Numbered from the stretch's first letter, positions 43,047-52,781 are shown. The stretch: 64,000 nucleotides of DNA from Caballeronia udeis (GCF_001544555.2 NZ_FCOK02000024.1:1-64000), one strand, 5' to 3'. A program made the numbers and translations. The notes: generated by a model from the sequence alone, not told the origin.

Positions 43047-43832
43047 CTACTTCTGCATGAAATGTTTCTGCACGGCTTGCGCCGCGTTCCTGAGCAGGCC
43101 CATGTCGGCACAAACCGCGATCACCTGGCAGCCCATCGACAGATACCGTTCCGCGTCGGCCTGCACGGGCGCCAGTGTGCCGCTGGCTTTACCCGCTGCG
43201 CGGGCGCGCTCGAAGACGTGTGCAATCGCCTGCTGCACGTCCGGGTGATTCGGATTGCCGATGTGTCCATAAGACGCCGCCAGATCCGACGGACCGAGGA
43301 ACACGGCATCAACGCCTTCGACGGCAAGGATCTCATCGATTACATCAACTGCTGTCCGGCTTTCGATCTGGACCACGACGCAAATGTTGTCGTTCGCGGT
43401 GCTCAGGTAATCAGTCACGGTCCCGTAACGATTCCCGCGATGACCCACCGACACCCCACGAATCCCTTGGGGCGGATAACGCGTCGCGGCGACGGCGCGG
43501 GCGGCGTCGGCGGCGCTGTCAACAAAAGGGATCAGGAAGTTGAAGAAGCCGCTATCAAGCAGCCGCTTGATTACCACGCTGTCATTAGCCGGCGGCCTGA
43601 CCACAGGGGCGCTGCGGCTGTCCTTGAGGGCCATGAGCTGCGGGATGAGGGTGAGGACGTCGTTGGGTGCGTGCTCGGCGTCGAGCAGGATCCAGTCGAA
43701 GCCCAGCATGCCGAGCAGTTCGGTCGTGATCGGGCTGCCGAGCGAGGCCCAGCATCCGATCTGGGTTTCGCTCTTCAGGACCGACTGGCGAAACGTGTTG
43801 GGCAAAGACTGGTAAGGCGAAGACGGTGTCAT
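43047..43832 (-). CDS. garL: 2-dehydro-3-deoxyglucarate aldolase (HpcH/HpaI family)
   Basis: A 261-aa class II aldolase that cleaves 2-dehydro-3-deoxy-D-glucarate into pyruvate and tartronate semialdehyde. Family motifs: GCWASLGSPITTELLGMLGFDWILLDAEHAPND, with metal- and base-related residues in DAEHAP; VVQIESRTAVDVIDEI (metal-binding Glu) and GVDAVFLGPSDLAASYG (metal-binding Asp). It leads garL-garR, and GAGGAAA precedes the start. With udh it supports an aldarate route; the dehydratase (GarD/GudD type) is not in this window. Confidence 0.9.
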   Translation of the reverse strand: MTPSSPYQSLPNTFRQSVLKSETQIGCWASLGSPITTELLGMLGFDWILLDAEHAPNDVLTLIPQLMALKDSRSAPVVRPPANDSVVIKRLLDSGFFNFLIPFVDSAADAARAVAATRYPPQGIRGVSVGHRGNRYGTVTDYLSTANDNICVVVQIESRTAVDVIDEILAVEGVDAVFLGPSDLAASYGHIGNPNHPDVQQAIAHVFERARAAGKASGTLAPVQADAERYLSMGCQVIAVCADMGLLRNAAQAVQKHFMQK

Positions 43833-43998
43833 GGCTAGGTTTCCTCTGGCTTGACGCCTTGAGTTGGACGCTGAAGTATCCCGGCAATCTCATACGTTAT
43901 CAGACGTCATATTACATCGAGGCTTTTCGGAACTGCAAGTGCATTGGCGGGTTGAGGGCGCCGCTCACGCGCATTCCCCTACGATACGCGCCGTTGCT

Positions 43999-44910
43999 TT
44001 ATAGGCCCACGCGACCCTGCGGGGGTTGTGCGTCTGCCTCCGCGAGAAGCCAGTCCTTGAACAGGCGCACCGGTTCACGTAGCTCGGCGCCACCCGCGTG
44101 CACAATATAAAACGCCTTCTCCAGCGGAAGATGGGCATCGAAGGGTTCGATCAACGTACCCGCTGCGATTTCCGCTTCAACGAGCAGGGCGCTCGTGATC
44201 AAGACCCCCTGACCGTGGACGGCGGCCTCGACCGCCAGCAGGGTCTGATCGACATGAATGCTCGCAATGGCCGCTATGTGAGCGTGATCGAGCCCGGCGA
44301 ACGTCGTCAGCCAGGCATCCCAGTGCGGGTGGAACGTATCGCGCAGCAAGGTCGCACGGGTCAGGTCGGTTGGGCGCTGCAGCACAAGGCGTTGCGCGTA
44401 CTCCGGGCTGCAATAGACATGCGATGCATCGGCGCAGAGCAGCCGGGTTTCGAGGCCCGGCGCTTTGCCGTCGAAATGCCGGATAGCCAGATCGAATGGT
44501 TCGGACTCGAAAGTTGCCAGCGCCGTGGACGAGCTCACGTGCAGGGCAACTGACGGATAGCGTGTCAGAAAGCGCGCCATGCGCGGGGCAAACCACTTGG
44601 CGGCGAAGCCCGGCGGCATGGTCACCCGGACCCCTTGGCTATGACGTTCACGCAGACCAACGCTGGTCCGGACAATGTCGCGCAGGGGAGGCAGCACGCT
44701 TGCCGCGTACGCGATGCCGTCCGCGGTGGGCTGGATTCGCCGGATGTGCCGGGTGAACAGCGCGACTCCCAGCCATTCCTCGAGATGCCGGATTTGCTGG
44801 GCGACGGCGCCCGGGGTGACGGAAAGCTCATCGGCTGCACGAGAAAAACTATTCAACCGCATGGCGGCTTCGAATGCCCGCAATGCATTCAATGGAGGGC
44901 TGACGTTCAT
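43999..44910 (-). CDS. LysR-family regulator (GcvA-like)
   Basis: A 303-aa LysR-type regulator. The N-terminal helix-turn-helix (LNALRAFEAAMRLNSFSRAADELSVTPGAVAQQIRHLEEWLG) resembles the GcvA group, followed by a linker helix and a periplasmic-binding-type effector domain (about 90-295). It lies about 166 bp upstream of garL, with both genes on the minus strand, and is divergent from an EamA transporter gene with about 90 bp between the starts. By the usual LysR arrangement the transporter is the likeliest target, and garL control is less likely. Effector unknown. Confidence 0.9.
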   Translation of the reverse strand: MNVSPPLNALRAFEAAMRLNSFSRAADELSVTPGAVAQQIRHLEEWLGVALFTRHIRRIQPTADGIAYAASVLPPLRDIVRTSVGLRERHSQGVRVTMPPGFAAKWFAPRMARFLTRYPSVALHVSSSTALATFESEPFDLAIRHFDGKAPGLETRLLCADASHVYCSPEYAQRLVLQRPTDLTRATLLRDTFHPHWDAWLTTFAGLDHAHIAAIASIHVDQTLLAVEAAVHGQGVLITSALLVEAEIAAGTLIEPFDAHLPLEKAFYIVHAGGAELREPVRLFKDWLLAEADAQPPQGRVGL

Positions 44911-45001
44911 GGCGTAGTTTTTCTATTCCATGGAGAAGATAAGATCAGTTGTAACGGTTTTGGTCGATGGAGACAATAGCTTCACCAATCGACCCTCTCA
45001 C

Positions 45002-45946
45002 ATGACCGCCATGAAATACGCCGCCTACGTTGCTTTCGCCCTGCTCGGCGCGATCTGGGGCACCAGCTTCATCTTCACCAAATGGGCCGCCGTCTGGATT
45101 ACCACGGGCCAGATCGTGTTGCTGCGTGTCCTGTTCGGCTTTGTGCCGGTCCTCGTGGCGGCGCTCGCGAGCCGCTCGCTGCGGTGGTGGCATCTGCGTC
45201 ACGCGCATCATTTTCTCGTGATGGCCTTGCTTGCCACGGTCGTCTATTACTTCGCGTTTGCGCAGGGAACCGCGTTGCTGCTCTCGAGCGTTGCGGGCAT
45301 GCTCAGCGGCGCCATTCCGCTATTTTCGTTTCTTGCCGCGTTGATATTCTTGCGCGAGGAGCCGCTGAACCGCCGCTGCGTGGCAGGGATGCTCATGGGT
45401 TTCGTGGGTGTGCTGCTGGCTGCCCGGCCGTGGACCAGCGGGGCGTCGCAGGTCAGTTTGCCGGGCGTGCTCTATATGCTCGGGGGCGCGTTCAGCGTGG
45501 GCTGCTCATTCGTGTATGCGCGCAAATTCCTCAGCCCCCTGGGCATCCCGCCGGTTGCGCTGTGCTGCTATCAGATCGGCACGGCGCTCGTCATGTTGCT
45601 GCTGGTCACGGACATGCACGGCGCCACGCGCATCCTGAACGACGGGCGGGCATCGCTGGGGCTTGCGCTTGGCCTTGGCCTCACGGGCACCGGGATTGCG
45701 TACTTCCTCTATTACTTCATCGTGCAGCGTCTGGGCGCAATGGCCGCTGCCGGCGTGACTTACATCCCGCCGGTGGTCGCGTTGTTCATCGGCTGTGTGC
45801 TGGCAAGCGAGCCATTGCGTTTGCTCGATGTGATCGCAATCGCAGCGATCCTGCTGGGCGTGTTCATCCTGCAATCCGCTCGCTCGGGACGTCAGGCACA
45901 GGCGCCTGCGATTGCGCGGCCAATACGCTGCGGGGAGCAAGCGTAG
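45002..45946 (+). CDS. EamA/DMT-superfamily transporter
   Basis: A 314-aa inner-membrane protein with two EamA repeats (about ten helices). The first starts with YVAFALLGAIWGTSFIFTKWA and the second with VLYMLGGAFSVGCSFVYARKFL, ending in LDVIAIAAILLGVFILQSA. Such proteins usually export amino acids or other metabolites. The divergent LysR gene next door probably controls it. Two starts are possible, ATG 45002 and ATG 45011; neither has a clear ribosome-binding site, and a longer frame from 44930 also exists. The substrate is unknown. Confidence 0.88.
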   Translation: MTAMKYAAYVAFALLGAIWGTSFIFTKWAAVWITTGQIVLLRVLFGFVPVLVAALASRSLRWWHLRHAHHFLVMALLATVVYYFAFAQGTALLLSSVAGMLSGAIPLFSFLAALIFLREEPLNRRCVAGMLMGFVGVLLAARPWTSGASQVSLPGVLYMLGGAFSVGCSFVYARKFLSPLGIPPVALCCYQIGTALVMLLLVTDMHGATRILNDGRASLGLALGLGLTGTGIAYFLYYFIVQRLGAMAAAGVTYIPPVVALFIGCVLASEPLRLLDVIAIAAILLGVFILQSARSGRQAQAPAIARPIRCGEQA

Positions 45947-46211
45947 GGGGAAACGCGCGACGGCGGAAATGACAGGCCAGTCGCCTTACGACCAGCCAAG
46001 CGTGTCACCACGCTTATAGCGAGTATTTTTCGAATCGCCGTCCGGCGCCGTATTGCGCCCGTCCCAGCCTTATAAAACAAGGGTTTCTGGCCCCTCGCCG
46101 CCATTTTCTCCAACCGGCTGCCTGCCTAAACTTATCCGCCCGCGGGCCGTAAGGAGAGGGTCGGCACGGGCCGATGTCCTCGCGCGACGCAGCGCATCGT
46201 ATGGAGATTCG

Positions 46212-47762
46212 ATGAAAACAGCGGTAAGCATCAAGGCGTGGCTCAGTATCCTGGTGGCGGCATTCGCCATCATGTTGGCCGCCACGGGCGGCTACAGTAT
46301 TTATGCCGCGCGAACGGCCGACGCATCCATGCGCGCCCTCTACATGCAGGACACCCACGGACTGGACCTGCTCGCCAAGGACACGATCCGCCTGCTGATC
46401 GCGCGCACGGCGTTGCAGGACTACGACCCGCGCGCGGGCAATGCGGATGCGGCGGCGTTGCTGCGTGACGCCCAGGGTGCCATAGACGGCGCGAATGACG
46501 CATGGAAAACGTTTGCGGTACTTGCCAGCGGCCATGAAGAGCAAACGCTCATGCAGACCGCGAACCATGCACGTGAGCAACTCGTCCAACAGACGCTTCT
46601 GCCGGCAGTGGACGCGCTGGAATCGAAGCGTGTGAGCGATATCCGCGAGTTCAACGAGAACCAGATCAAGGACGCGTTCAACGCCTATGATGCCGCGCTG
46701 CAGCCGCTTGTCGCCATGGAGTTCGAGCACGGCAAGGCGCGTTTCGAAGCCTCGCAGCAACGCACGGACACGGTCATGTGGATCTCTGCGGCGCTGCTTG
46801 TAGCCGGGCTCGTGCTGGCGTTCTTCTCGCGTGTCGCATTGGAGCGGATCGTGATCGTGCCGTTGCGGGCAGCAGTGGCGGCTTGCACGGAGATAGCCGG
46901 AGGCAACCTGGCTACCCGGCTCATCGCGCGCCGACAGGATGAAATCGGTCGCCTGATACAGGGGTTATCGACAATGCAACAAGGCTTGAGCACAATAGTC
47001 GGCGGCGTACGCGACGGCACGGAGCAGATGGCCGTGGGGACACGCGAGATTGCGTCGGGAAACATGGACCTGTCGCAGCGGACCGAGGAGCAAGCGGCTT
47101 CGCTGCAGGAAACGTCAGCGAGTATCGGGCAACTGACGAGTACGGTACGCCAGAACGCCGATAGTGCGCGCCAAGCAAGCGGCCTTGCGCAGACCGCATC
47201 GGAAACCGCCAGTCACGGCGGTCAGGTCGTAGCCGACGTGGTGTCGACCATGGATGGTATCAATAGTAGTTCGAAGCAAATTTCAGAGATCATCGGGGTG
47301 ATCGAAGGCATTGCGTTCCAGACCAATATTCTTGCATTGAACGCGGCGGTTGAAGCGGCGCGAGCGGGCGAGCAAGGGCGTGGATTCGCCGTGGTGGCAA
47401 GCGAAGTGCGCGCGTTGGCGCAACGTTCAGCCGGCGCCGCGAAGGAGATTCGCGATCTGATCACCACGTCGGTGGAGCGTGTCGGCAACGGCTCGGTGCT
47501 GGTCAGGAACGCGGGCAGTGCAATGGGCGACATCATCGTCGCGGTAGGCCGCGTCACGGACATCATGCGGGAGATCACGGCGGCGTCCGAGGAGCAGACC
47601 ACCGGCATTGAGCAGGTCAATGTGGCTATCGCGCAGATGGATCAGGTGACGCAGCAAAACGCCGCGCTGGTCGAACAGGCTGCCGCCGCGGCGGCAACGC
47701 TTGAAACGCAGGCGGCACAGATGAACGCGGCCGTCGCGCTGTTCACGCTCGCCGCGCGGTAG
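46212..47762 (+). CDS. Methyl-accepting chemotaxis protein (Tar-like)
   Basis: A 516-aa inner-membrane chemoreceptor. Helix 1 (LSILVAAFAIMLAATGGYSIYAA), a periplasmic four-helix-bundle sensor (about 35-190), helix 2 (WISAALLVAGLVLAFFS), a HAMP domain (about 210-265) and a long signalling coiled coil. The tip is conserved (GIAFQTNILALNAAVEAARAGEQGRGFAVVASEVR; residues about 355-390), so coupling to CheA/CheW is expected. The C-terminus is Ala-rich without the NWETF-type methylation tether. ATG 46212 has GGAG upstream. Its ligand is unknown. Confidence 0.93.
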   Translation: MKTAVSIKAWLSILVAAFAIMLAATGGYSIYAARTADASMRALYMQDTHGLDLLAKDTIRLLIARTALQDYDPRAGNADAAALLRDAQGAIDGANDAWKTFAVLASGHEEQTLMQTANHAREQLVQQTLLPAVDALESKRVSDIREFNENQIKDAFNAYDAALQPLVAMEFEHGKARFEASQQRTDTVMWISAALLVAGLVLAFFSRVALERIVIVPLRAAVAACTEIAGGNLATRLIARRQDEIGRLIQGLSTMQQGLSTIVGGVRDGTEQMAVGTREIASGNMDLSQRTEEQAASLQETSASIGQLTSTVRQNADSARQASGLAQTASETASHGGQVVADVVSTMDGINSSSKQISEIIGVIEGIAFQTNILALNAAVEAARAGEQGRGFAVVASEVRALAQRSAGAAKEIRDLITTSVERVGNGSVLVRNAGSAMGDIIVAVGRVTDIMREITAASEEQTTGIEQVNVAIAQMDQVTQQNAALVEQAAAAAATLETQAAQMNAAVALFTLAAR

Positions 47763-47792
47763 CGGTACGTGACACTGCGTCATGCATCCCGC

Positions 47793-48467
47793 TTATGCCT
47801 CCCGCTCGGGAAGCGTGTCCGGCCAACGGTTCTCCTCCACGCAATTCGATGTGGGTACGCGCCTGGCCCAGCCTTCTGCCTGCAGCATCGGTTCGTCGTA
47901 GAAACGCTCTACATGCCCGATGCACAGAATGGCGACCGGCTTCGCGTCCGCAGGCATATGCAGCAGCCGTTGAACCGCACTTACGTCGAACAGCGACACC
48001 CAGCCCATCCCGAGGCCTTCGGCGCGCGCGGCCAGCCAGATGTTCTGGATAGCGCACGCGACCGATGCCAGGTCCATTTCAGGCAGCGTCCGGCGGCCGA
48101 AGATGTGGCGCTCGCGATTCTCCATCAGGCCTACGACCACGACCTCGCCGCAGTCCAGGATGCCCTGGACCTTGAGCCGCATGAATTCGTCGCTGCGCTC
48201 GTTGAGCACCTCGGCAGTGGCGCGCCGCTCGGTTTCAACGACGTCGTGCAACGCGGTGCGCAGGTTCCGGTCCGTCACGCGGACGAAGCGCCAGGGCTGC
48301 ATGAAACCGACGCTCGGCGCATGGTGCGCGGCGTCGATCAGCCGCGCCATTTGATCGGCGGCAATCGGGGCGTTGGTGAAGTGCCGCATGTCGCGGCGTT
48401 CGTGGATCGCGCGGTACACCGCGGCAATCTCGGGCTCGGAAAAACGCTTGAAGGTCGAATCAGTCAT
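47793..48467 (-). CDS. bluB: BluB-like flavin-dependent 5,6-dimethylbenzimidazole synthase / nitroreductase
   Basis: A 224-aa protein of the BluB branch of the nitroreductase fold. It has RRDMRHFTNAPIAADQMARLIDAAHHAPSVGFMQPWRF at the N-terminus, LKVQGILDCGEVVVVGLMENRERHIFGRRTLPEMDLASVACAIQNIWLAARAEGLGMGWVSLF in the middle, and ILCIGHVERFYDEPMLQAEGW near the end, a BluB-typical order. BluB consumes reduced FMN and oxygen to form the lower ligand of cobalamin. I chose ATG 48467 over a 16-residue longer form. It is flanked by two chemoreceptor genes. No cobalamin riboswitch is evident upstream. Confidence 0.85.
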   Translation of the reverse strand: MTDSTFKRFSEPEIAAVYRAIHERRDMRHFTNAPIAADQMARLIDAAHHAPSVGFMQPWRFVRVTDRNLRTALHDVVETERRATAEVLNERSDEFMRLKVQGILDCGEVVVVGLMENRERHIFGRRTLPEMDLASVACAIQNIWLAARAEGLGMGWVSLFDVSAVQRLLHMPADAKPVAILCIGHVERFYDEPMLQAEGWARRVPTSNCVEENRWPDTLPEREA

Positions 48468-48777
48468 ACATCCATGCTTAAAAAGTGTCCCAGGGGCGAA
48501 CAAGCGGGCAAACATCCGGGCCGGTGTCTATCGCCGGGAAACGGAGTTTTCCCAACCCACGTCCATCGCAGCATGACTCACGCACCACGAACGCGCACCG
48601 ATGTCGTTATTCACCACATCCGCGTCGCCTTCCGATAAATCTTCGTGTCGCGTGCTGCCGTTATCTGGTCAATCAACGCTTGATTCCAGTGGTTCCCTTC
48701 ACGGTTCGCCCCAGATATCCGGAGGATACAGACCTGTTGCGCCGCGTACTACCGCGACGCAGTGGGGACTAGCCCTT
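48468..48777. other. Divergent regulatory region between bluB and a chemoreceptor gene
   Basis: About 310 bp with no gene. A TTCCGATAA string near 48638 resembles the -10 element of flagellar sigma-28 promoters, but I see no matching TAAA element at the right spacing, so this is weak. A GGGGA sits upstream of the chemoreceptor ATG at 48778. Confidence 0.3.
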
Positions 48778-50337
48778 ATGCGCAAACACATGACTATTCG
48801 CGGCGGCCTGGTCGCGACAATCGCCATTTACACCGTCTTGCTCATCGCGGTCATCCTGGGGGGCATCCTGGGTCTGTACGGCAGCAATTCGGCGCTCAGG
48901 GAGATGTATCGCGACGATACCGCGTCGGTGCTGCACCTCAAAACCAGCTCGGAGCGCTTGCTGTTGCTGCGCGCCGGGTTCGGCGAAGTCGAGCAACTGA
49001 TCAGCGCCGGCAAGCCCGCCCAGCGCGAAATCGCCCGGCAGCATGCGCTGCTGAACGAGAGCAACAAGGAACTGGAAGCTTTCCGGAAGCTTCACGAGCC
49101 GGTGCCGGCGGAGAAGGTGCTGATCGATGCGATGCAGGCGCGGCGGGATCAGCTGCTGGCCCAGGTGTTCCAGAAGGCGCTGACCGAGCTCGACCAGGAC
49201 AACCTGGTGGATTTCCTCACGACCCAGCGCGAAGCGCCGCCCGCGCTTTTCTCCGATTATCAAAGCGCGCTGAGCGCGCTGGAAAACTTCCAGGTCGAAC
49301 GGCAGAAAGCCCGCTTCGACACCACCGATGCGCGTTTCAAAGCCATGCTCTGGGCGCTGGGCGCCGCCGCGGTCGTCGCGCTTTTCATCGGCTTTTTCGC
49401 GCAGAGAATACTGACCCGGGCGATCGTGCGGCCGATCGACATGGCCGTCGATTATTTCGGCCGGATCTCGGCCGGCGACCTGACCAGCACCGTGACGGTC
49501 CAGCGCAACAACGAAATGGGCTACATGCTCAACGCGTTGAAGGGCATGCAGGAGGGGCTCGCGCAGACGGTGCGCAAAGTGCGGTCGAGCGCGGAGACGA
49601 TCGTGCGCGACGCCCATGCGATCTCGGGCGGCAATCTCGATCTGTCGGCACGCACGGAGCAACAGGCCGCGTCGCTTCAGGAAGCTGCATCGAGCATGGA
49701 GCAGTTGACCGCGACGGTGAGGCAGAACGCCGACAACGCGCGCAACGCAAGCGAACTCGCGGCGAGCGCATCGGATATTGCGTTGCGCGGCGGGGACGTG
49801 GTGAACCGCGTGGTCGCGACCATGGACACGATCTCGGGCAGCTCGGACAAGATCGTGGGCATTGTCGGGGTGATTGAAGGGATCGCGTTCCAGACCAACA
49901 TCCTCGCGTTGAATGCGGCGGTGGAAGCTGCCAGGGCAGGCGAGCAGGGCCGGGGTTTCGCGGTCGTTGCCAGCGAGGTGCGCAGTCTTGCGCAACGTTC
50001 GGCATCGGCGGCGAAGGAGATCAAGGAACTGATCGGTACTTCCACGTTGAGCGTGAAGGACGGCAGCCAGCTTGTGGCTCATGCCGGCGCGACCATGGTC
50101 GAGGTCGTGGACGCGGTCAGGCGCGTGAGCGCGATCATGGCGGAGATCAGTCTGGCTTCGGGCGAGCAGACCACCGGCATCGAGCAGGTCAATGTGACGG
50201 TGGCGCAAATGGAAGAGATGACGCAGCAGAACTCGGCGCTGGTGGAAGAGGCGTCGGCGGCTGCGGTGTCGCTGGAAGAACAGAGCCGGCAGTTGAATGA
50301 TGCGGTAGCGCTGTTCCGGTTGAAAGCCGCCGCGTGA
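48778..50337 (+). CDS. Methyl-accepting chemotaxis protein (Tar-like, second)
   Basis: A 519-aa chemoreceptor with the same architecture as the one at 46212: helix 1 (LVATIAIYTVLLIAVILGGILGLY), a periplasmic four-helix bundle, helix 2 (LGAAAVVALFIGFFA), HAMP (about 210-262, RPIDMAVDYFGRISAGDL) and a signalling domain with the tip GIAFQTNILALNAAVEAARAGEQGRGFAVVASEVR. The sensor domains of the two differ, so they probably sense different ligands, while the tip sequences are almost identical. ATG 48778 follows GGGGACTAGCCCTT. Confidence 0.93.
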   Translation: MRKHMTIRGGLVATIAIYTVLLIAVILGGILGLYGSNSALREMYRDDTASVLHLKTSSERLLLLRAGFGEVEQLISAGKPAQREIARQHALLNESNKELEAFRKLHEPVPAEKVLIDAMQARRDQLLAQVFQKALTELDQDNLVDFLTTQREAPPALFSDYQSALSALENFQVERQKARFDTTDARFKAMLWALGAAAVVALFIGFFAQRILTRAIVRPIDMAVDYFGRISAGDLTSTVTVQRNNEMGYMLNALKGMQEGLAQTVRKVRSSAETIVRDAHAISGGNLDLSARTEQQAASLQEAASSMEQLTATVRQNADNARNASELAASASDIALRGGDVVNRVVATMDTISGSSDKIVGIVGVIEGIAFQTNILALNAAVEAARAGEQGRGFAVVASEVRSLAQRSASAAKEIKELIGTSTLSVKDGSQLVAHAGATMVEVVDAVRRVSAIMAEISLASGEQTTGIEQVNVTVAQMEEMTQQNSALVEEASAAAVSLEEQSRQLNDAVALFRLKAAA

Positions 50338-50349
50338 AAGGCGGTTTTA
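50323..50349 (+). terminator. Terminator overlapping the chemoreceptor stop codon
   Basis: AAAGCCGCC (50323-50331) pairs with GGCGGTTTT (50340-50348, one G-T pair) across an 8-nt loop, giving a stem with a T-run. It overlaps the TGA stop at 50335-50337. Confidence 0.6.
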
Positions 50350-50435
50350 TATCCAGTACGTCAGGTCTGCGCAGGTCATACCCATAACCGGTGCACCTGA
50401 CACTCACGCCCGCTACCTTATCTACCTTTATAGGG

Positions 50436-52781
50436 CTATTCCATCATGGGCCAGGCGAGATGCGGAGACGCCCAGTCCAGCTCACTCCCGACAACCATCA
50501 CGCGCTCGTCGCACATGAACGCCATGGTCACGCCGACCGACGCGCGCCCGCTGGTCAGCGACAAATACGGCTGGCAGAACACGGCTGTTCCCATGTTAGC
50601 CACGGCCTTCCAGTAATACTGCCGATGATCCCATCGCCCTGATTGCGCAGCGAACAACGGTCCAAGCCGGACGTCCGCAGCCGACCCCGCGCGGCCGGTA
50701 GTCTCCTGGCCCAGGATGCGGCCGGTATCGTCGAGAACAAAGCAGCGTTTGCACAGTTCCAGCTTCGCCATGGGGGCGATGGCGTCGCTGATGCTCACGC
50801 CGTTCATCAACGCCGCCGCTGCTGTATTGAGCATCGTGAGATAAGGCGCCAACTGTGCTTCGAAGCGCGCAGTGCGCACGATCCGGCCTTCGGCAATGAC
50901 ATCGAATGCATGATCGATGCGCCGCGTGACTGCCGCCGCCGAGGGCAACGTGGCACTCGGTCTGCCCAGCAGGAACCCTTGCGCGAAATCGACGTTGGAT
51001 TCAACCGCCAATATGAGCTCCTCGGTCGTCTCGATCCCTTCCACGACCACCAGCATGTCCGCCCGATGCAGCAGCGAAACAATGGTGGGGAGGAGAGGCT
51101 GATCAGAGGTACGGCTCTTCGCGCGGATCAATTCGCCATCCAGTTTGACGAAGTCCGGCTGGATGCGCAGCAGGCGGTCGAGGTTGGAGTGGCCCGTGCC
51201 GAAGTCATCGACTGCAATCAGGAAACCGCAGCCGCGATACCGCCACGCAGCCAGCGCAAGCTCCTCCACATCCACGCCTTCGGACTCGAGAATCTCGAGC
51301 ACGACGCCGCGGGGATCCAGTCCCGCTTCGAACACGATGGCCGCCAGCGTCTGCTCATAACCCGCCTGGATGAAAGTGGACGGCGCGACGTTCAGGAACA
51401 GCCAGCAGTCGAGAGGCAAGCGTTTGCGCGCGTTCGCCAGATGAAGGTGATGGGTCAACGAGTCCAGGTCGGTGATGCCGGGATTCGACTGCGGCGCGAA
51501 CAGCTTGTCCGGCTGCAGCGGCGTGCCGTTCCGGTCGAAGCCGCGCAACAGGGCTTCGAAACCGACCTGCTTCTGATGCGACAAACTGTAGACCGGCTGA
51601 TAGTGCGTGAAGAGATCGAATGCACCCCAACGCGTGACCACGACCGGCTCCTCGTCGACGCGCGTGTCGTTGTCTTCATCAAGGGCAGTCGCGCGCACGC
51701 GCTCGACCCGTCTTGCCTGCTCGACGAATACCCGGTTATGGCCCGCGTGTTTTGCGCGCAACAACGCTTCGTCGGCACGGTCGAGCAGTTGGGTGACGTT
51801 CTCATTCTGCCGGCGATGCGCCACGCCGAAACTGGCGGTGAGAAAACCGTCGGGCCGCTGGATCGTCGCTATGAGAATGCGCAGCGTGTCGGCCAGCGCG
51901 GACGCCCGATCAGGCGTGGGCGTTTTGATAAGGACCGCGAACTCCTCGCCTCCAAGCCGTCCGATCACCGCGTCCGCAGGCACGGCGTCATTTAGGACCG
52001 TGGTGACTTGCAACAGCGCTTCGTCGCCTTGTGCGTGGCCATACTGATCGTTCAGGGACTTGAAGCGGTCGATGTCCAGGAAGATCACGCTGACCACTTC
52101 TTCGTGACCTTTCGTCTCGCTCATCATCTGTTCCGCACGCTCGAGAAAAGTGCGCCGGTTCAGGAGTTGGGTCAAGGGATCGGTCGCGGCGAGTGCCAGC
52201 AGTTTCTCTTCGAGCAGGAAGTGGTTGAGCCGGAACCAGTAGAAGCAGAAATGAAACGTGGTTGCCGTCGGGATACCAATCGCGACCCACATGGCGCACA
52301 AGACGTAGTCGTCATGCGTGAAGGGCACCGCCATGACAAAGGGCAGCCCGGCGAGATAAAACGCAATCGTTCCCAGGATGAAATGCCGCGGCGTCAGCCA
52401 CAGCGGCGCCGCGCAGATTGGAATGACCATGCCGGCCGGCAACATCCAGAAGAGCGGTTTTTCGACGCCTTCGACGTTGATCACGATCCCGATCTGCAGC
52501 ACCACGATGTAAAGCACGCCGATCAAGCCGAATATGAACGTGGACGGCGCCTTCGGGATTGCCGCGACGAGCAGCAACATGGCGAGCGCGCATGTCAGGC
52601 GCGGCCAGAGCGGCAGGTAGGTACCGGTTACGTGCGAGCGGGCGGTGACGAAGATCAGGAATGCCACCACGGTAAAGGCCATGGTGACCGTTGATAACGG
52701 CCGTTGCTGATCCATCGAACGGCGGTGGAAACAGAGTCTGAGCGTGGGGGTGATGGTTGGCGGAAGCAGGGAAGTGAGCAT
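50436..52781 (-). CDS. Membrane GGDEF-EAL c-di-GMP protein
   Basis: A 781-aa protein with about six N-terminal membrane helices (residues about 30-195), a diguanylate cyclase domain (about 200-355) with FLDIDRFKSLNDQYG and an intact GGEEF, and a phosphodiesterase EAL domain (about 385-630) with EALLRGF, LEILESEG, DDFGTG, KLDGEL and QGFLLGR. A C-terminal segment (about 640-781) resembles a small sensor domain. The inhibitory RxxD site before GGEEF reads PADA, so product feedback is probably lost. Both active sites look competent. It could set the c-di-GMP level that BcsA reads. ATG 52781 is the start, with weak ribosome-binding signal. Confidence 0.92.
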   Translation of the reverse strand: MLTSLLPPTITPTLRLCFHRRSMDQQRPLSTVTMAFTVVAFLIFVTARSHVTGTYLPLWPRLTCALAMLLLVAAIPKAPSTFIFGLIGVLYIVVLQIGIVINVEGVEKPLFWMLPAGMVIPICAAPLWLTPRHFILGTIAFYLAGLPFVMAVPFTHDDYVLCAMWVAIGIPTATTFHFCFYWFRLNHFLLEEKLLALAATDPLTQLLNRRTFLERAEQMMSETKGHEEVVSVIFLDIDRFKSLNDQYGHAQGDEALLQVTTVLNDAVPADAVIGRLGGEEFAVLIKTPTPDRASALADTLRILIATIQRPDGFLTASFGVAHRRQNENVTQLLDRADEALLRAKHAGHNRVFVEQARRVERVRATALDEDNDTRVDEEPVVVTRWGAFDLFTHYQPVYSLSHQKQVGFEALLRGFDRNGTPLQPDKLFAPQSNPGITDLDSLTHHLHLANARKRLPLDCWLFLNVAPSTFIQAGYEQTLAAIVFEAGLDPRGVVLEILESEGVDVEELALAAWRYRGCGFLIAVDDFGTGHSNLDRLLRIQPDFVKLDGELIRAKSRTSDQPLLPTIVSLLHRADMLVVVEGIETTEELILAVESNVDFAQGFLLGRPSATLPSAAAVTRRIDHAFDVIAEGRIVRTARFEAQLAPYLTMLNTAAAALMNGVSISDAIAPMAKLELCKRCFVLDDTGRILGQETTGRAGSAADVRLGPLFAAQSGRWDHRQYYWKAVANMGTAVFCQPYLSLTSGRASVGVTMAFMCDERVMVVGSELDWASPHLAWPMME

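Noticed and set aside
48468..48600. Possible cobalamin riboswitch before bluB
   Set aside because: No B12-box-like sequence or appropriate stem arrangement could be seen.
48600..48777. A sigma-28 flagellar promoter before the second chemoreceptor
   Set aside because: Only the -10-like TTCCGATAA is present; the -35 TAAA element is missing at the right spacing.
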